From assembly GCA_963752935.1 (NCBI GenBank), contig CAVWAL010000022.1:25104-89103 (forward strand): a stretch of DNA of 64,000 nt. Direction: 5' to 3'. Made by a program: the position numbers and the translations under genes. Shown here piece by piece: positions 43,855 through 53,121 of the stretch; within the stretch, counting starts at the first letter, position 1, and every line of letters starts with the position of its first letter. Below the pieces are notes generated by a model. It made no database searches. It was not told the origin of the DNA and was given only the letters and a program-made list of their open reading frames with translations. The stretch comes from RI-153 sp963752935. GTDB lineage: Bacteria; Chloroflexota; Anaerolineae; Caldilineales; Caldilineaceae.

Positions 43855-45846
43855 ATGACCACCCCCATCCATACCCTCCACCTGATCTTCAAAACCCATC
43901 TTGATCTTGGCTTTACCCACTATGCCCGCCAGGTGGCCCAGCAGTACTTCACGCAGTACTTCCCCACTGCCATGCAGACGGCGCGCACCCTGCGCGCCGA
44001 GGACGAGTCGATCCGCTTCGTGTGGACGACGGCGTCGTGGCTGGTGTATGCCTATCTGGAACAGGCGTCGCCCGCGGCCCGCCGCGAGATGGAACAGGCG
44101 ATTGAAGACGGCGACCTGATCTGGCATGGCCTACCTTTTACGATGCACAGCGAACTGCTCGATCCGCCGCTCTTTCGACATGGTCTGAGTATCGCCAAAC
44201 GACTCGATCAACGCTTCGGGCGGCAGACTATCGCCGCCAAAATGACCGACGTCCCCGGCCACACGCGCGGCATTGTGCCTCTGCTCGCCGAGGCGGGGAT
44301 CGAGTTCCTGCACATCGGCGTCAACGAAGCCTCGACGCCCCCCAACCTGCCGCCCCTCTTCGTCTGGCGCGATGAGGCGACGGATCGTGAAATCGTGGTC
44401 ATGTATGCCCACGCCTACGGAGCCACACAGGGCGCGCCCGGCCTGGCCGAGGCCATCGCCTTCGCTCACACCAACGACAATGCCGGCCCGCAGACGCCGG
44501 ATCAGGTGCGCCATGCCTATGCCCATCTGCAAGCGGAATTCCCAGATGCCAGGATCGTGGCCTCCTCGCTGGATGCCTTCGCCCGCGCCCTGCGCCCTAT
44601 CAGGGATCGGCTGCCCGTCATCACCTCCGAAATCGGCGACACCTGGATCCACGGCATCGGCACCGACCCCAGCAAGACATCCGACTATCGCCTGCTCAGC
44701 CGCCTGCATCGCCAATGGATCGACGACGGTCTCTCGGCGTCTGTCGCCCCCGCGGCCTGGGATCGCTTTGCGACCACGCTGCTCTGCATACCCGAACACA
44801 CCTGGGGCATGGACGAAAAGACCCACCTCGACGACTATGACCACTACAGCCGCCCCGATTTTGACGCCGTACGCCACACGCCCAAATGGGAAGCGTTCGC
44901 TGCGTCTTGGGCCGAGCAGCGCGCCTATGTGGATCAGGCTGTGGCCGCGCTGGCCGGAACGCCGCTTCACGCCCAGGCCGCGGACGCGCTGACAGCGCAG
45001 CGTGCTGCGCGTGCCAAACGCCCGGATCTGGCCGGTTTCGCGCCAATGGCACTCACCAACCAGCTTCAGACCTCCCACTTCAGGATCGGCTTCGACGACA
45101 CCGGCGCCATCAACCACCTCACCGATGCGGCCGGCGCGTCCTGGGCCGCAGACGATCACGTGCTGGGGCGATTGGGCTACCAGACCTTCGACCGCGACGA
45201 TTACGAACGCTTCATGGACCAATACCTGGATCGCTCTCATTGGTGGGGCATCCTCGACTTTTCCAAACCAGGATTGGAAAAGTCTGATGCGATCAGCCGG
45301 TGGTGGTCACCGCGTCTCGTCGAGGCCCATGCAAGACAATCATCCGATGCGGCTCAAGTCTGGTTACAGGTAGCGTTCGCCCAGGATGCGTCTATCCACT
45401 ATGGCGCGCCCACCGAAGCGTGGATCCGCTACGACTTCGCTGCCGGCAAACCACAAATCGACGTAGACGTCCAATGGTTTGGCAAAGCGGCCAACCGTCT
45501 GCCCGAAGCACTCTGGTTCTCGTTTGCACCGATCACGGCGCAGCCGGCTGCCTGGCAACTTCACAAACTGGGCCGGTGGATCTCTCCGCTCGATATCGTC
45601 GACCGCGGCAACCACGAACTCCACGGCGTCGACGCAGTCCGCAATGGGAGGCTCAGCATCGAAACTCTGGATGCCGTGCTCGTGGCCCCCGGCGCACCAA
45701 GCTTGCTCAATTTCCAAAACAAACCGCCCGATCTGCGTCAGGGCATGCACTTCAACCTCTACAACAACGTGTGGGGCACCAATTTCCCCATGTGGTTCGC
45801 CGACGATGCCCGTTTCCGGTTTGGGCTGAGGATTGGGGAGAACTGA
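43855..45846 (+). CDS. DUF5054 protein, GH38-like glycosidase fold
   Basis: A 663-residue protein with an N-terminal (beta/alpha)-like domain resembling the GH38/57 group: LIFKTHLDLGFTHYARQV at the start (metal-binding-like His-x-Asp), MTDVPGHTRGIVPLLAEAGIEFLHIGVN near residue 125 and VVMYAHAYG. The C-terminal ~250 residues form a beta-rich domain (FRIGFDDTGAINHLTDAAG). DUF5054 members are taken as uncharacterised glycosidases. No signal peptide is visible, so it is probably cytoplasmic. The start MTTPIHTLH at 43855 is used, as the upstream extension lacks similarity. It ends 58 bases before a HAD phosphatase gene. Confidence 0.85.
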   Translation: MTTPIHTLHLIFKTHLDLGFTHYARQVAQQYFTQYFPTAMQTARTLRAEDESIRFVWTTASWLVYAYLEQASPAARREMEQAIEDGDLIWHGLPFTMHSELLDPPLFRHGLSIAKRLDQRFGRQTIAAKMTDVPGHTRGIVPLLAEAGIEFLHIGVNEASTPPNLPPLFVWRDEATDREIVVMYAHAYGATQGAPGLAEAIAFAHTNDNAGPQTPDQVRHAYAHLQAEFPDARIVASSLDAFARALRPIRDRLPVITSEIGDTWIHGIGTDPSKTSDYRLLSRLHRQWIDDGLSASVAPAAWDRFATTLLCIPEHTWGMDEKTHLDDYDHYSRPDFDAVRHTPKWEAFAASWAEQRAYVDQAVAALAGTPLHAQAADALTAQRAARAKRPDLAGFAPMALTNQLQTSHFRIGFDDTGAINHLTDAAGASWAADDHVLGRLGYQTFDRDDYERFMDQYLDRSHWWGILDFSKPGLEKSDAISRWWSPRLVEAHARQSSDAAQVWLQVAFAQDASIHYGAPTEAWIRYDFAAGKPQIDVDVQWFGKAANRLPEALWFSFAPITAQPAAWQLHKLGRWISPLDIVDRGNHELHGVDAVRNGRLSIETLDAVLVAPGAPSLLNFQNKPPDLRQGMHFNLYNNVWGTNFPMWFADDARFRFGLRIGEN

Positions 45847-45904
45847 TCTGTGAAAACCCGTCTAGCCTATCGCTCTCTTTTCTGCACGGAGTCAGGAGTC
45901 TTGT

Positions 45905-46513
45905 GTGAATCTACTTTTTGATTTGGACGGCACTTTGACTGAGCCGAAACTAGGCATTACCCGCTGCATCCAATACGCTCTGGAGCAGATGGGGCAGGTG
46001 GCGCCGAGCGAAGCAGAATTGCTCCGCTTCATCGGGCCGCCGCTGTCGCAGACTTTCGCCAGTTTTCTCGGCGACGGCGATGACGTGCGCGTCTCCCAGG
46101 CCGTGGGCCTCTACCGCCAACGCTTCGCCGAAGTGGGAATGTACGAAAACGAAGTCTTCGTGGGTATGGATGAAACCCTGTCCACGCTGGTCGTCGAGGG
46201 GCACCGGCTCTTTGTCGCCACCTCCAAGCCCCATTTCTTCGCCACCAAGATCCTGCATCACTTCGATCTGGCGCGTCACTTCGAGGCCATCCACGGCGCC
46301 GAAATGGACGGCACCCGCCAGGACAAGGCCGATCTCATCGCCTACATTTTGCAGACAGAAGAACTGTCCGCGGCGCAGACGGCCATGATCGGCGACCGCA
46401 AGCACGATATTCTGGGCGCAGTGGCGAACGGGGTAACGGGGATTGGGGTGTTGTGGGGATACGGCGGCGCCTCAGAATTGACGGATGCCGGCGCTGCCTA
46501 TCTGGTGCGCTGA
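45905..46513 (+). CDS. HAD-family hydrolase (phosphoglycolate-phosphatase-like)
   Basis: A 202-residue HAD phosphatase. It has nucleophile motif LLFDLDGTLTEP at residues 3-14, VATSKPH (motif II Ser/Thr) near 104, Lys in RQDKADLIAYIL near 139 and MIGDRKHDILGA (acidic motif IV) near 161. The small helical cap is of the C1 type, matching phosphoglycolate or pyrimidine-nucleotide phosphatases. GTG start with AGGAG upstream. It follows the DUF5054 gene on the same strand and may be co-transcribed. Confidence 0.9.
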   Translation: MNLLFDLDGTLTEPKLGITRCIQYALEQMGQVAPSEAELLRFIGPPLSQTFASFLGDGDDVRVSQAVGLYRQRFAEVGMYENEVFVGMDETLSTLVVEGHRLFVATSKPHFFATKILHHFDLARHFEAIHGAEMDGTRQDKADLIAYILQTEELSAAQTAMIGDRKHDILGAVANGVTGIGVLWGYGGASELTDAGAAYLVR

Positions 46514-46570
46514 TCTGATCTGAACTGATTCGAGACATCGTGCATAGGTTAGGCTAAAGGAGCCGTTCTG

Positions 46571-46957
46571 ATGTTTACACAATATCTCAACACTGATCTT
46601 GTCCTTGTTTCAGAAACGCCGCTGGATCAACTCTGCACTGAGTTTGAACGGACCTGTTATATTCTTAGCCACGAGGTTGGCGAGGACGGCAATTGGGAGG
46701 CCATCATCGAGAGCAGCGTCACCGGTAGCGGGGATGCCGCTGTGGACATTGCGGCCCTGCTGCGCGCCATCGCCGCCTTGTCGCCTGATGCACGGCGCCA
46801 GTGGAAAGCGTGTGACAGGCGCGAATTCGATCTAGGGTTCGATGCGGGCGAAACATGGACGTACAAACATGAGGTCCCAGTTGCCCAGGTGAAGAGGATT
46901 GCCGCCGCCGGCTGCTCGTTTGTGGTGACGATCTATTCAGCGGCAAAAAGTGACTAG
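46571..46957 (+). CDS. Unknown 128-residue protein
   Basis: A small soluble alpha/beta protein (LVLVSETPLDQLCTEFERTCYILSHEV at the start, DLGFDAGETWTYKHEVP near residue 88). There is no signal, membrane segment or recognised motif. AAAGGAG lies upstream of the ATG, so it is probably expressed. Its stop overlaps or abuts the next small gene, indicating a two-gene unit. Confidence 0.65.
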   Translation: MFTQYLNTDLVLVSETPLDQLCTEFERTCYILSHEVGEDGNWEAIIESSVTGSGDAAVDIAALLRAIAALSPDARRQWKACDRREFDLGFDAGETWTYKHEVPVAQVKRIAAAGCSFVVTIYSAAKSD

Positions 46958-46964
46958 CTGCGCA

Positions 46965-47360
46965 ATGATCGATGTGGACAATCCCGTCGTCAAGCTCTGC
47001 ACAGACGGTGCGCGCGCCGAGTTTGAAGGCCGCCGCCAGGCCGCCTACGCCCTCTATCGCCAGGCCTGGGCCATTGCCGCCAATGACTACGAAGCCTGCA
47101 TCGCTGCCCATTATGTCGCGCGCGGCCAAGATTCTGTTGAAGAGACCCTCGCCTGGAATCTGGAAGCGCTGCGTCGCGCCGATGCGCTGCACGATGAACG
47201 GATCAGCGCGTTCTATCCATCGCTCTACGTAAACGTGGGCCACTCCTATGAACAAAGCGGCCAGATGGCTGAAGCACAACGCTTCTACGATCTGGCCGCA
47301 GCCGGCGGGTCGATTCCCCCGCGCGTCGCGGGCACGCTCACACCGAGAAGCACCGATTGA
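46965..47360 (+). CDS. Small TPR-like protein
   Basis: A 131-residue protein with two or three TPR-like helix pairs: DGARAEFEGRRQAAYALYRQAWAIAANDYEACIAAHYVARG, then LYVNVGHSYEQSGQMAEAQRFYDLA. Relatives are often labelled rRNA adenine methyltransferase, but no methyltransferase motif is present, so I do not use that name. I prefer the ATG at 46965; a GTG at 46950 overlaps the previous gene. The stop codon lies inside the first of three hairpins at 47353. Confidence 0.65.
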   Translation: MIDVDNPVVKLCTDGARAEFEGRRQAAYALYRQAWAIAANDYEACIAAHYVARGQDSVEETLAWNLEALRRADALHDERISAFYPSLYVNVGHSYEQSGQMAEAQRFYDLAAAGGSIPPRVAGTLTPRSTD

Positions 47361-47427
47361 AATCGGCGCCCGGTACAGGAAACCGCTTGAAACGCGTTTC
47401 CTGTATCAGGCCGTGAATTCATTCACG
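47353..47427. repeat. Cluster of three hairpins with TTGAAA-type loops
   Basis: Three small palindromes in a row: CCGATT-GA-AATCGG (47353-47366), CAGGAAA..CGC-TTGAAAC-GCG..TTTCCTG (47374-47405) and CGTGAAT-TC-ATTCACG (47412-47427). The first includes the stop codon of the TPR gene. The remainder of the gap to 47578 shows nothing recognisable. Confidence 0.7.
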
Positions 47428-47578
47428 CACATTCATGGCGGCTAGGTTCCCAAATCTCTGGGGACGTACACCCTCCACCTGGCCCCATTTGCCGTCGCCG
47501 TCTGAGGACGCTATACTTCTTCGCTAGAGAACTCCACCGACTCGCCACACCATCCGCATCAAAAGAAGTGAGCTAACC

Positions 47579-48442
47579 ATGAAACTTGGTTACAGCACCT
47601 GGGGTATGCCTGACGTCCCAATTGACGTGATCGTGCCTCACCTGTCCGCGCTTGGGTTCGATGCCATTGAAATCTGCGTGTTGCCCCGCTTTTCCACCGC
47701 GCTATCCACCCTGGAAGACGGTGAACGCCGGCGCATCGCCGAATTGCTCAGGCAACACGGGCTGACCCTGTCGGCTGTCAACTACTACGTGGCCATGCTC
47801 GAACAGGACGAAGCCACCTATGCCCATAACCTGTGCCAGATCAAGGGGGCCATCGATCTGGCCGTAGGGTGGACACAAAACAGCACGCCGCCGGTGGTGA
47901 TCACCGGGGTCGGTGGCCGACCGGGCGATCTGGCCCGCCAGGAAGCGCAACTGATCGACCGTGTGGGCGAGCTGGGCGATTACGCCCACGCACGCGGTGT
48001 CACCATCGCTTTGGAACCACACATCGGCGCCGCCATCGAAACCCCCGATCAGACTGTCGACTTCATTAAGAAGGTCACTTCCCCGGCAGTGCGCATTAAC
48101 TTTGACATCAGCCATTACAACATACTGGGCATCCCCATTGAGGAATCGGTGGAAAAAGTGCTGCCCTACAGCGCCCACACCCACATCAAAGACGAGCGCG
48201 GACGTGCCCCCGACTACGCCTACCTCGTTCCCGGCGAGGGCGACTTCGACTATGTCACCTATTTGCGATCGATGCACGGTCACGGCTACCAGGGCGTGAT
48301 CTCTGTCGAGATCAGTACGATGGTGCAACGCCGCACCGACTACGATCCATTGGCCACGGCGACGCGAAGCTACCAGGTGGTATCGCACGCCTTTACAGAA
48401 GCCGGCATTGAACGGACATCGTCCAGGACATCCACAGAGTGA
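47579..48442 (+). CDS. Sugar-phosphate isomerase/epimerase (xylose isomerase-like TIM barrel)
   Basis: A 287-residue TIM-barrel protein of the AP-endonuclease-2/sugar isomerase family. It has KLGYSTWGMPDVPIDVIVPHLSALGFDAIEI at the start, ALEPHIGAAIETPDQ near residue 142 with a metal-binding Glu, INFDISHYNILG near 174 (Asp/His), AHTHIKDERG near 203 and GVISVEI near 238 (Glu). These metal positions are all present, so an active divalent-metal isomerase or epimerase is expected. First gene of the long operon that runs to 59.2 kb. Confidence 0.9.
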   Translation: MKLGYSTWGMPDVPIDVIVPHLSALGFDAIEICVLPRFSTALSTLEDGERRRIAELLRQHGLTLSAVNYYVAMLEQDEATYAHNLCQIKGAIDLAVGWTQNSTPPVVITGVGGRPGDLARQEAQLIDRVGELGDYAHARGVTIALEPHIGAAIETPDQTVDFIKKVTSPAVRINFDISHYNILGIPIEESVEKVLPYSAHTHIKDERGRAPDYAYLVPGEGDFDYVTYLRSMHGHGYQGVISVEISTMVQRRTDYDPLATATRSYQVVSHAFTEAGIERTSSRTSTE

Positions 48443-48473
48443 CCTTACTAATTCAAGAGAGCGACTTTGCCCA

Positions 48474-49454
48474 ATGACTGAACCCAACTACGCAGCCGTT
48501 GATGCTGAACAGTGGCTGCATATGTACGAGCAGATGTGCAAGATCCGATCGTTTGAGGAAGCCACCAACGAGTTGTATACCAGCGCCAAGATGCCCGGGC
48601 TGGCTCACCTCTACATCGGCGAAGAAGCGGTGGCGGTCGGCGTCTGCGAAGCGCTGCGCCGTGATGATTACATCACCAGCACCCACCGCGGCCACGGGCA
48701 CTGCCTGGCCAAAGGCGCCACTCTGGATCGCATGTTCGCCGAATTGCTGGGCAAGGCCGCCGGTTACTGCCGCGGCAAGGGCGGATCCATGCACATCGCC
48801 GATCAGGAGACGGGGAATCTGGGCGCCAATGCCATCGTCGGTGGCAGCACCGGCATCGCTACCGGCGCTGCCCTTTCCATCAAGATGCGCAGCAGTGATC
48901 AGGTGGCCGTCTGCTTTTTTGGTGACGGCGCCCTGGGCCAGGGGCTGCTCTATGAGTCGATGAACATGGCGCAGTTGTGGAAACTGCCCGTGATCTACGT
49001 CTGCGAGAACAACCTCTACGGCGAGTACACCCACCACACCGAAGCCGCCGCCGGGGACATGCTGGGCCGCGCCCGCGCCTTCGGCATCCACGCCGTGGAC
49101 GTCGACGGTCAGGACGTACGCGCCGTCAACATGACGATGCGCGAACTGGTAGAGCGCGCCCGCAGCGGCGGTGGGCCTGCCTTCCTGCTCTGCCATACCT
49201 ACCGCTTCCACGGCCATCACGTCGGCGACATCAGCCGCGACTATTACCGGGCCCGCGAAGAAGAAGCCGGCTGGCGGCAGCGCGATCCTATCCGTCTGCT
49301 CAATCAATGGCTAACCGAAACCGGCATCAGCGAAAGCTCGATCCTCGACCGGATCGAGGCGGACGTACGCAGCGATGTGGAACGATCCGTGGAATTTGCC
49401 CTCAACGCCCCTTACCCCGACCCCAATGAGGTGACCCGTCATGTCTACGCTTGA
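48474..49454 (+). CDS. 2-oxoacid (pyruvate/acetoin-type) dehydrogenase E1 alpha
   Basis: A 326-residue thiamine-diphosphate enzyme subunit. It has AHLYIGEEAVAVGVCEAL near residue 43, TSTHRGHGHCLAKGA near 66 and the ThDP motif GDGALGQGLLYESMNMAQLWKLPVIYVCENN near 147-177, then YRFHGHHVGD. It belongs to the AcoA/PdhA group. With E1 beta and E2 it decarboxylates a 2-oxoacid or cleaves acetoin; the substrate is unknown. The start MTEPNYAAV at 48474 avoids a 22-codon extension that overlaps the previous gene. Confidence 0.92.
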   Translation: MTEPNYAAVDAEQWLHMYEQMCKIRSFEEATNELYTSAKMPGLAHLYIGEEAVAVGVCEALRRDDYITSTHRGHGHCLAKGATLDRMFAELLGKAAGYCRGKGGSMHIADQETGNLGANAIVGGSTGIATGAALSIKMRSSDQVAVCFFGDGALGQGLLYESMNMAQLWKLPVIYVCENNLYGEYTHHTEAAAGDMLGRARAFGIHAVDVDGQDVRAVNMTMRELVERARSGGGPAFLLCHTYRFHGHHVGDISRDYYRAREEEAGWRQRDPIRLLNQWLTETGISESSILDRIEADVRSDVERSVEFALNAPYPDPNEVTRHVYA

Positions 49455-50466
49455 GGCGCTGCGCCAATCGAAAAGCAACACCCCCATGCGCGAGATTACC
49501 ATGGCGCAGGCCATTCGCGAGGCGCTGGTCGAAGAGATGCGCCGCGATGAACGCGTCTTCATTATCGGTGAGGACGTGGCCGAAGCAGGCACCGTCTTCA
49601 AAGTGCTCACCGGCCTGGTCGAGGAATTCGGCCCGCAGCGCATCATCGATTCACCTATCTCCGAGGCCGGGATCGCCGGCATCGGCGTAGGCGCAGCCAT
49701 GACCGGAATGCGCCCGGTGGTGGATATTATGTTTGGTGATTTCACCACGCTGACCATGGATCAGATGGTCAACCAGGCGGCCAAGATCCATTACATGTCG
49801 GGCGGCAAGCTCAAAGCGCCGCTGGTGTTGCGCACGACGATGGGCGCCAGCCGCCGCTCCGCTGCGCAGCATTCCCAATCGCTCCACGCCTGGTTAAGCC
49901 ACATCCCCGGCCTCAAAGTTGCCCTGCCTGCCACCCCCTATGATGCCAAAGGGCTGATGAAGAGTGCCATCCGCGACGACAACCCGGTCGCCATCTTCGA
50001 AGACAAGATGATGTACCAGACCAAAGGTCCCGTGCCCGAAGAGGAGTATACGATCCCGTTTGGCGTGGCCGATATCAAACGCGCCGGTACGGACATTACA
50101 CTGGTAGCCACCAGCAGTATGGTCTTGGTGGCGCTAGACGCCGCCGAACAGTTGGCGCAACTCGGTATCAGCGCCGAGGTGATCGATCCGCGCACCACGG
50201 TGCCGCTGGACAAGGAGACGCTGATCAACTCGGCCAAGAAGACCAGCCGCGCCATTGTCATCGACGAAGGCTACGAGCAATACGGCGTCACCGCCGAGTT
50301 GACCTCGGTGATCGCCGACGGCGCTTTCTACTATCTCGATGCACCGGTCAAACGATTGGGCGCCATGAACGTGCCGATTCCGTTTTCGCCTGTCCTCGAA
50401 GATGTGACGATTCCCACGGCTGCCGATGTCGTCGCAATGGCCAAAGGTTTGTGCGGCAGGCAGTAG
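49441..50466 (+). CDS. 2-oxoacid dehydrogenase E1 beta
   Basis: A 341-residue beta subunit. It has REITMAQAIREALVEEMRRDERVFIIGEDVA near residue 17, FGPQRIIDSPISEAGIAGIGVGAAM near 63 and a C-terminal transketolase-like domain with DPRTTVPLDKETLINSAKKTSRAIVIDEG near 244. The ATG overlaps the E1 alpha gene by 14 bases, so the two are coupled. The 18 residues before REITMAQ are slightly longer than usual. Confidence 0.92.
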   Translation: MSTLEALRQSKSNTPMREITMAQAIREALVEEMRRDERVFIIGEDVAEAGTVFKVLTGLVEEFGPQRIIDSPISEAGIAGIGVGAAMTGMRPVVDIMFGDFTTLTMDQMVNQAAKIHYMSGGKLKAPLVLRTTMGASRRSAAQHSQSLHAWLSHIPGLKVALPATPYDAKGLMKSAIRDDNPVAIFEDKMMYQTKGPVPEEEYTIPFGVADIKRAGTDITLVATSSMVLVALDAAEQLAQLGISAEVIDPRTTVPLDKETLINSAKKTSRAIVIDEGYEQYGVTAELTSVIADGAFYYLDAPVKRLGAMNVPIPFSPVLEDVTIPTAADVVAMAKGLCGRQ

Positions 50467-50514
50467 CAGGCAGTTCCCGATCATTTTTCATTGCAACACA
50501 AACGAGAAGACCTT

Positions 50515-51891
50515 ATGCCTAAAGAAGTCATTATGCCTGCCTTGGGAATGGCGCAGGAGACAGGAACCCTGTTGCGCTGGTTGAAGCACGAAGGGGACAG
50601 TGTGACGCAGGGCGAACCGTTGATGGAGATCGCGACCGATAAGGTCGATGTCGAAATCGAAGCACCCGCCAGCGGTCTCCTCACCCAGATTCGCGCCGGC
50701 GAAGGGGACGATGTGCCCGTGGGTACGGTGATCGCGCTGATCCTTGCGCCTGGTGAATCGCCGTCCGCCGCGCAGAAAGCGTCACCATCGGCACCCCCAG
50801 CAGAGGAAGCGCGACCTGCTGTGCCACCGCGTGCCCCCGGCGTGACAGTTAGCCCGGTGGCGGCGCGCATTGCCGCCGAGCACAACGTTGATCTGGCCGA
50901 TGTGATCCGCAGTGGAGGCCCCAGCGGGGGGCGCATTCAAAAAGATGATGTGTTGGCCTTCCTTGACGAGCGGCAAAGTCCGCCGGGGTTGACGGCTTCG
51001 CCCAAGGCGCGTCGATTGGCCTCCGAACAGGGCGTCGATCTGCGCAACGTGAAAGGCAGCGGACCGGGCGGCGCCGTCCTGGCTGCGGATGTTTCAGCGG
51101 CGGCGCTGCCCGGCGCCGAACCGGCGTCGCTGACGGCCAACCTGATGCCACGTGCATCGGTCGCACACCTGCCCAGCGGCGAGCCACAGCCGCCGCTCTT
51201 TAAACGTAGCCGCCCCACCGGCTCGGATGGTCGATCGCGTTTGTGGCAGGTGATGGCCGATCGGCTCAGCCAGAGTTGGCGCGAGGTCCCTCACTTCTAT
51301 CTCAGCCGCGATGTCGACGCCACTGCGCTAAAAACATGGCGTCAGCGTCTACAGCAGCGCGGGCGCAGCAGTGTCACCTATACCGATCTGTTGGTGAAGT
51401 TGGTCGCCATGGCCTTGATTGATCATCCGCGCCTGAATGCCAGTTGGATCGAAGACGGCATCTTCTACAATGAACACATTCACATAGGGCTGGCCGTCGC
51501 CATCGAGGATGGGTTGCTGGTGCCGGTAATCCACCATGCCGATCAGTTGGGCCTCGTGGATCTGTCGGTTCGCCGCGCCGAATTGGTCGGTCGCGCCCAG
51601 GATGGCAGATCGACGGCCAACGATCTCACCGGTTCGACTTTCACGATTAGCAACCTGGGCATGTTCGGTGTGGACCACTTCAACGCCATTGTCAACCCGC
51701 CCCAGGCCGCCATTCTGGCCGTCGGTCGTATCGCCGACCGCGTCGTCGCCGTGGACGGTCAACCGGTTGTGCGCCCCATGACGACGCTGACTTTGTCGTG
51801 CGATCACCGTGTGGTCGACGGCGCACGCGGCGCCAGATTTCTGAATGACCTGGCCGAAATGATGGAAGATCCGTTGCGTGCTTTGGACTAG
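50515..51891 (+). CDS. 2-oxoacid dehydrogenase E2 (lipoyl acyltransferase) with two subunit-binding domains
   Basis: A 458-residue E2. It has one N-terminal lipoyl domain with the lipoylated Lys43 (ATDKVDVEIEA), then two successive peripheral-subunit-binding-like domains (SPVAARIAAEHNVDL near 125; SPKARRLASEQGVDL near 162), a Pro/Ala linker, and a C-terminal catalytic domain with DHRVVDGARG near 432, which carries the His/Asp pair. Most E2s have a single binding domain. No E3 gene lies in the window, so a chromosomal E3 must serve. The start at 50515 (MPKEVIMPAL) is the usual E2 start. Confidence 0.92.
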   Translation: MPKEVIMPALGMAQETGTLLRWLKHEGDSVTQGEPLMEIATDKVDVEIEAPASGLLTQIRAGEGDDVPVGTVIALILAPGESPSAAQKASPSAPPAEEARPAVPPRAPGVTVSPVAARIAAEHNVDLADVIRSGGPSGGRIQKDDVLAFLDERQSPPGLTASPKARRLASEQGVDLRNVKGSGPGGAVLAADVSAAALPGAEPASLTANLMPRASVAHLPSGEPQPPLFKRSRPTGSDGRSRLWQVMADRLSQSWREVPHFYLSRDVDATALKTWRQRLQQRGRSSVTYTDLLVKLVAMALIDHPRLNASWIEDGIFYNEHIHIGLAVAIEDGLLVPVIHHADQLGLVDLSVRRAELVGRAQDGRSTANDLTGSTFTISNLGMFGVDHFNAIVNPPQAAILAVGRIADRVVAVDGQPVVRPMTTLTLSCDHRVVDGARGARFLNDLAEMMEDPLRALD

Positions 51892-52017
51892 ACCTTGTGT
51901 GTCAACAACCGGCGTCGAACAAGTCCACCGGCGTGGAACTGTTTGACGCCGGTCGCTGTCTACAGACTTTTTGCGTGGTTTCCACTCTCATCCATCTCTG
52001 CAAAGGCAAATGACTCA

Positions 52018-53076
52018 ATGACTGTGACTCGTCCACGGCTGCTGTTCGCCTTTAACCGCCATGTGCGCGAGCACTATTTGGATCATACGGATCTGGAAAG
52101 GCTCGAAGCGCTGGTTAGCTGGGATCGGTTTGATTGCGAGGGCGGCGGCATTTACACGTCCAACCAGGATCCGGAAAGCGCGGCCGCTCTGCGCACACGC
52201 ATGGCCCCATACGATGGGTTGATCCTGTGCCACGGTGCGCCTACCATTACCCGCGAGATTTTGGACGCAGCACCGCGTCTGCGTTTCATCGGCGAGTTGG
52301 AGGGGGATCGCTTCGCCAGCCGCATCGATCTCGACGCCGCCTGGGCGCACAACATCCGCGTCGTAGACACCACCAACGCGTCCTCCTATCCTGTGGCAGA
52401 GTGGGCGTTGGGGTTGATCCTGCTCTGCATGCGCAATGCGGGCGAACACTTCCGCCGTATCATCGCCGGCAGCACCCGCATCGATCAGGAAGCGCGCGAC
52501 CGCATGCCCGGTCGTCTTACCGGCAAACGGGTCGGCCTGATCGGCGGTGGACACATGGGCCGACGGCTAATCAAACTGCTACGCCCCTTCGACGTGGACA
52601 TCTGGGTACATGATCCCTATCTGCCGCGTGAAATGGCCGAAGCCCTGGCCTTCACACAAACGTCCCTGGATAACCTGCTCTCACAGTGCGATGTCGTGGT
52701 CTGTCTGGTGCCGCTGACGCCCAAGACCAGCGGCATGCTCGGTCAACGCGAGTTGGATCTGCTCGGCTCCGGCGCAGTCTTCGTCAACGTGTCGCGCGGC
52801 GGTGTGGTCGACTCAGCCGCCCTGATTGCACGTCTGCGCCGCGGGGACATCATCGCCGGGTTGGATGTCTTCGACCCCGAACCCATCCCACCCGACAGCG
52901 AGATCATCCAAATGCCCAACGTCTTCCTCAGCCCGCATGTAGGCTACTACACCGGCGATCAGCATCCCCACTTCTTCAACCTCATGGTCGACGAGATCGA
53001 GCGTTTCTTCCACGGCCACGAAACCTACTTCGATCTCACCCCCAATACCAGGGCCAATCGGACGGGAACGGAGTGA
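52018..53076 (+). CDS. D-2-hydroxyacid dehydrogenase family protein
   Basis: A 352-residue NAD-dependent dehydrogenase. It has the Rossmann loop VGLIGGGHMGRRLIK near residue 170, the catalytic Arg in NVSRGGVVD, Glu in DPEPIPP and His in FLSPHVGYYTG, so the Arg-Glu-His triad is intact. The N-terminal half (LLFAFNRHVREHYLDHTDLERLEAL) is atypical. It could reduce a 2-keto acid produced in this pathway or oxidise a hydroxy acid feeding it. The start MTVTRPRL at 52018 is used; the longer ORF runs back to the E2 stop codon. Confidence 0.87.
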   Translation: MTVTRPRLLFAFNRHVREHYLDHTDLERLEALVSWDRFDCEGGGIYTSNQDPESAAALRTRMAPYDGLILCHGAPTITREILDAAPRLRFIGELEGDRFASRIDLDAAWAHNIRVVDTTNASSYPVAEWALGLILLCMRNAGEHFRRIIAGSTRIDQEARDRMPGRLTGKRVGLIGGGHMGRRLIKLLRPFDVDIWVHDPYLPREMAEALAFTQTSLDNLLSQCDVVVCLVPLTPKTSGMLGQRELDLLGSGAVFVNVSRGGVVDSAALIARLRRGDIIAGLDVFDPEPIPPDSEIIQMPNVFLSPHVGYYTGDQHPHFFNLMVDEIERFFHGHETYFDLTPNTRANRTGTE

Positions 53077-53121
53077 TTGACGATTGACGATTGTAAATCA
53101 ACCCTTTCTAAGGAGCTTGTC

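Noticed and set aside
44131..45240. Minus-strand ORF of 369 codons opposite the DUF5054 gene
   Set aside because: Antisense shadow; no motif and no start signal.
46965..47360. Label rRNA adenine methyltransferase for the small TPR protein
   Set aside because: No SAM-binding or methyltransferase motif is present; the sequence is a helical repeat.
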